Positions 63,491 through 64,000 of a stretch of DNA of 64,000 nucleotides are shown piece after piece. The first letter of the stretch is position 1. The number at the start of each line of letters is the position of its first letter. The notes under the pieces were generated by a model, which did no database searches, had not been told where the DNA came from, and worked only from the letters and a program-made list of their open reading frames with translations. The stretch comes from Donghicola tyrosinivorans (GTDB taxonomy: Bacteria > Pseudomonadota > Alphaproteobacteria > Rhodobacterales > Rhodobacteraceae), in the NCBI RefSeq assembly GCF_003003355.1, contig NZ_PVTQ01000002.1:186001-250000 (forward strand), written 5' to 3'. A program made the translations under genes and the position numbers.

Positions 63491-63970
63491 ATGACGCTTT
63501 CGTCGTTCACCCCCGGGATCGAGGTTAAGGTTCTTGATCAAAGACTTCATGATTGGGGCCTGCCGAAATACCAGAGCGACATGGCCGCAGCGGTTGATCT
63601 GCACGCCTGTATCGACGCGCCTTTGCACGTGAAGCCCCAAGAGGCAGCTGTTCTGGTTCCCTCGGGGATCGCGCTGTTCATGAATAATGCCCATGTGGCT
63701 GCGATGATCCTGCCGCGCTCGGGGTTAGGGCACAAGAAGGGTTTGGTAATGGGGAATTCGGTGGGCTTGATCGATCCCGATTACACCGCCCAGATCTACG
63801 TCAGCGTCTGGAACCGCAATCCGTCGGGCGATGCGATTGTGATCGACCCAGGTGAGCGGATTGCGCAAATGATCTTTGTGCCTGTGGTGCGGCCGCAATT
63901 GGCAGTGGTTGACGAATTTTCGGGCCAGACCGCCCGTGGCGGTGGTGGCTTCGGTTCGACCGGCACCTGA
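63491..63970 (+). CDS. dut: Deoxyuridine 5'-triphosphate nucleotidohydrolase (dUTPase)
   Basis: 159 residues, trimeric dUTPase. Five motifs are seen: SDMAAAVDLHA, PRSGLGHKKG, GLIDPDYTAQI, RIAQMIF and RGGGGFGSTG at the C-terminus. Motif 3 has Ala where Gly is usual. It hydrolyses dUTP to dUMP and keeps uracil out of DNA. AGGAGA is 5 nt before the ATG. Confidence 0.94.
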   Translation: MTLSSFTPGIEVKVLDQRLHDWGLPKYQSDMAAAVDLHACIDAPLHVKPQEAAVLVPSGIALFMNNAHVAAMILPRSGLGHKKGLVMGNSVGLIDPDYTAQIYVSVWNRNPSGDAIVIDPGERIAQMIFVPVVRPQLAVVDEFSGQTARGGGGFGSTGT

Positions 63971-63984
63971 GAAAGGGACAAGGG

Positions 63985-64000
63985 ATGACGCTGTTTCTAG
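63985..64000 (+). CDS. Start of a further gene, cut by the window end
   Basis: An ATG with AAGGG 1-2 nt and GGGACAAGGG just upstream lies 14 nt after the dut stop, reading Met-Thr-Leu-Phe-Leu before the window ends. Position suggests a gene co-transcribed with dut. Nothing can be said of its product. Confidence 0.4.

Overview
The window is chromosomal DNA of an alphaproteobacterium of the Rhodobacteraceae (Roseobacter/Rhodobacter type). The evidence is the gene set and protein style: a complete set of late ethylmalonyl-CoA pathway enzymes of Rhodobacter type, an RpoH2-type heat-shock sigma factor, an adjoining DUF4175 (TIGR02302) protein and MJ0042-type zinc-ribbon protein, a TIGR02186/TSUP pair, high GC, and interspersed CCCCGAGGTATTT intergenic repeats. 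It reads as ordinary core genome. I see no rRNA, tRNA, CRISPR array, transposase, integrase or prophage gene.

Layout. 1-5871: end of a DUF4175 membrane protein, a zinc-ribbon membrane protein, then ftsE-ftsX-plsC. 6059-6937: a MarR/GNAT fusion regulator with an operator-like palindrome on its start codon. 7057-19219: a long minus-strand TCA block read mdh, (a plus-strand glycosyltransferase), sucC, small lipoprotein, sucD, sucA, sucB, sulfotransferase, MAPEG, lpd. 19381-27452: plus-strand TSUP permease, mcl2, nnrU-like gene, DUF1737 gene, mch, then sdhC-sdhD-sdhA-lipoprotein-sdhB and small ORFs. 27716-30585: DEAD-box helicase with a structured leader, DUF1989 protein, deoD. 30709-34233: divergent ecm and ccr. 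34425-38481: LuxR solo, RecD-like helicase, TIGR02186/TSUP pair. 38632-43286: a BMP-family (nucleoside-type) ABC importer. 43437-46763: rimI, tsaB, nfu, usp, trpS. 46836-53054: rhomboid-like protein, murJ, glnD, a LpoA-like lipoprotein. 53132-57494 region: rsmI, yraN, gshB, comM, phosphatase, cobU. 58102-61049: rpoH2, chaN-like gene, coaBC. 61054-64000: two single-domain response regulators, a LysR regulator, dut and the first codons of another gene.

How it fits together. Central carbon metabolism dominates: 2-oxoglutarate dehydrogenase (sucA, sucB, lpd), succinyl-CoA synthetase (sucCD), succinate dehydrogenase (sdhCDAB) and malate dehydrogenase lie beside four ethylmalonyl-CoA pathway genes (ccr, ecm, mch, mcl2). 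That pathway turns acetyl-CoA into glyoxylate, succinate and malate precursors that feed exactly these TCA steps. The most striking regulatory signal is a pair of TGTGATCACA-like palindromes, spaced 21 bp centre to centre, in front of both sucC and sdhC, which suggests one dedicated regulator of the two operons. An Irr-type (iron control element) palindrome lies in front of the Fe-S carrier gene nfu.

Other points worth attention are small lipoprotein genes inside the sdh and suc operons, a rhomboid homologue without its catalytic Ser and His, a ribosome binding site buried in a terminator stem before the DUF1989 gene, a possible small RNA between two tandem terminators near 5.95-6.06 kb, and three copies of a hairpin-bearing intergenic repeat. 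I did not find a clearly new multi-gene system such as a defence island. The best candidate for something undescribed is the paired-operator TCA regulon together with its accessory lipoproteins.
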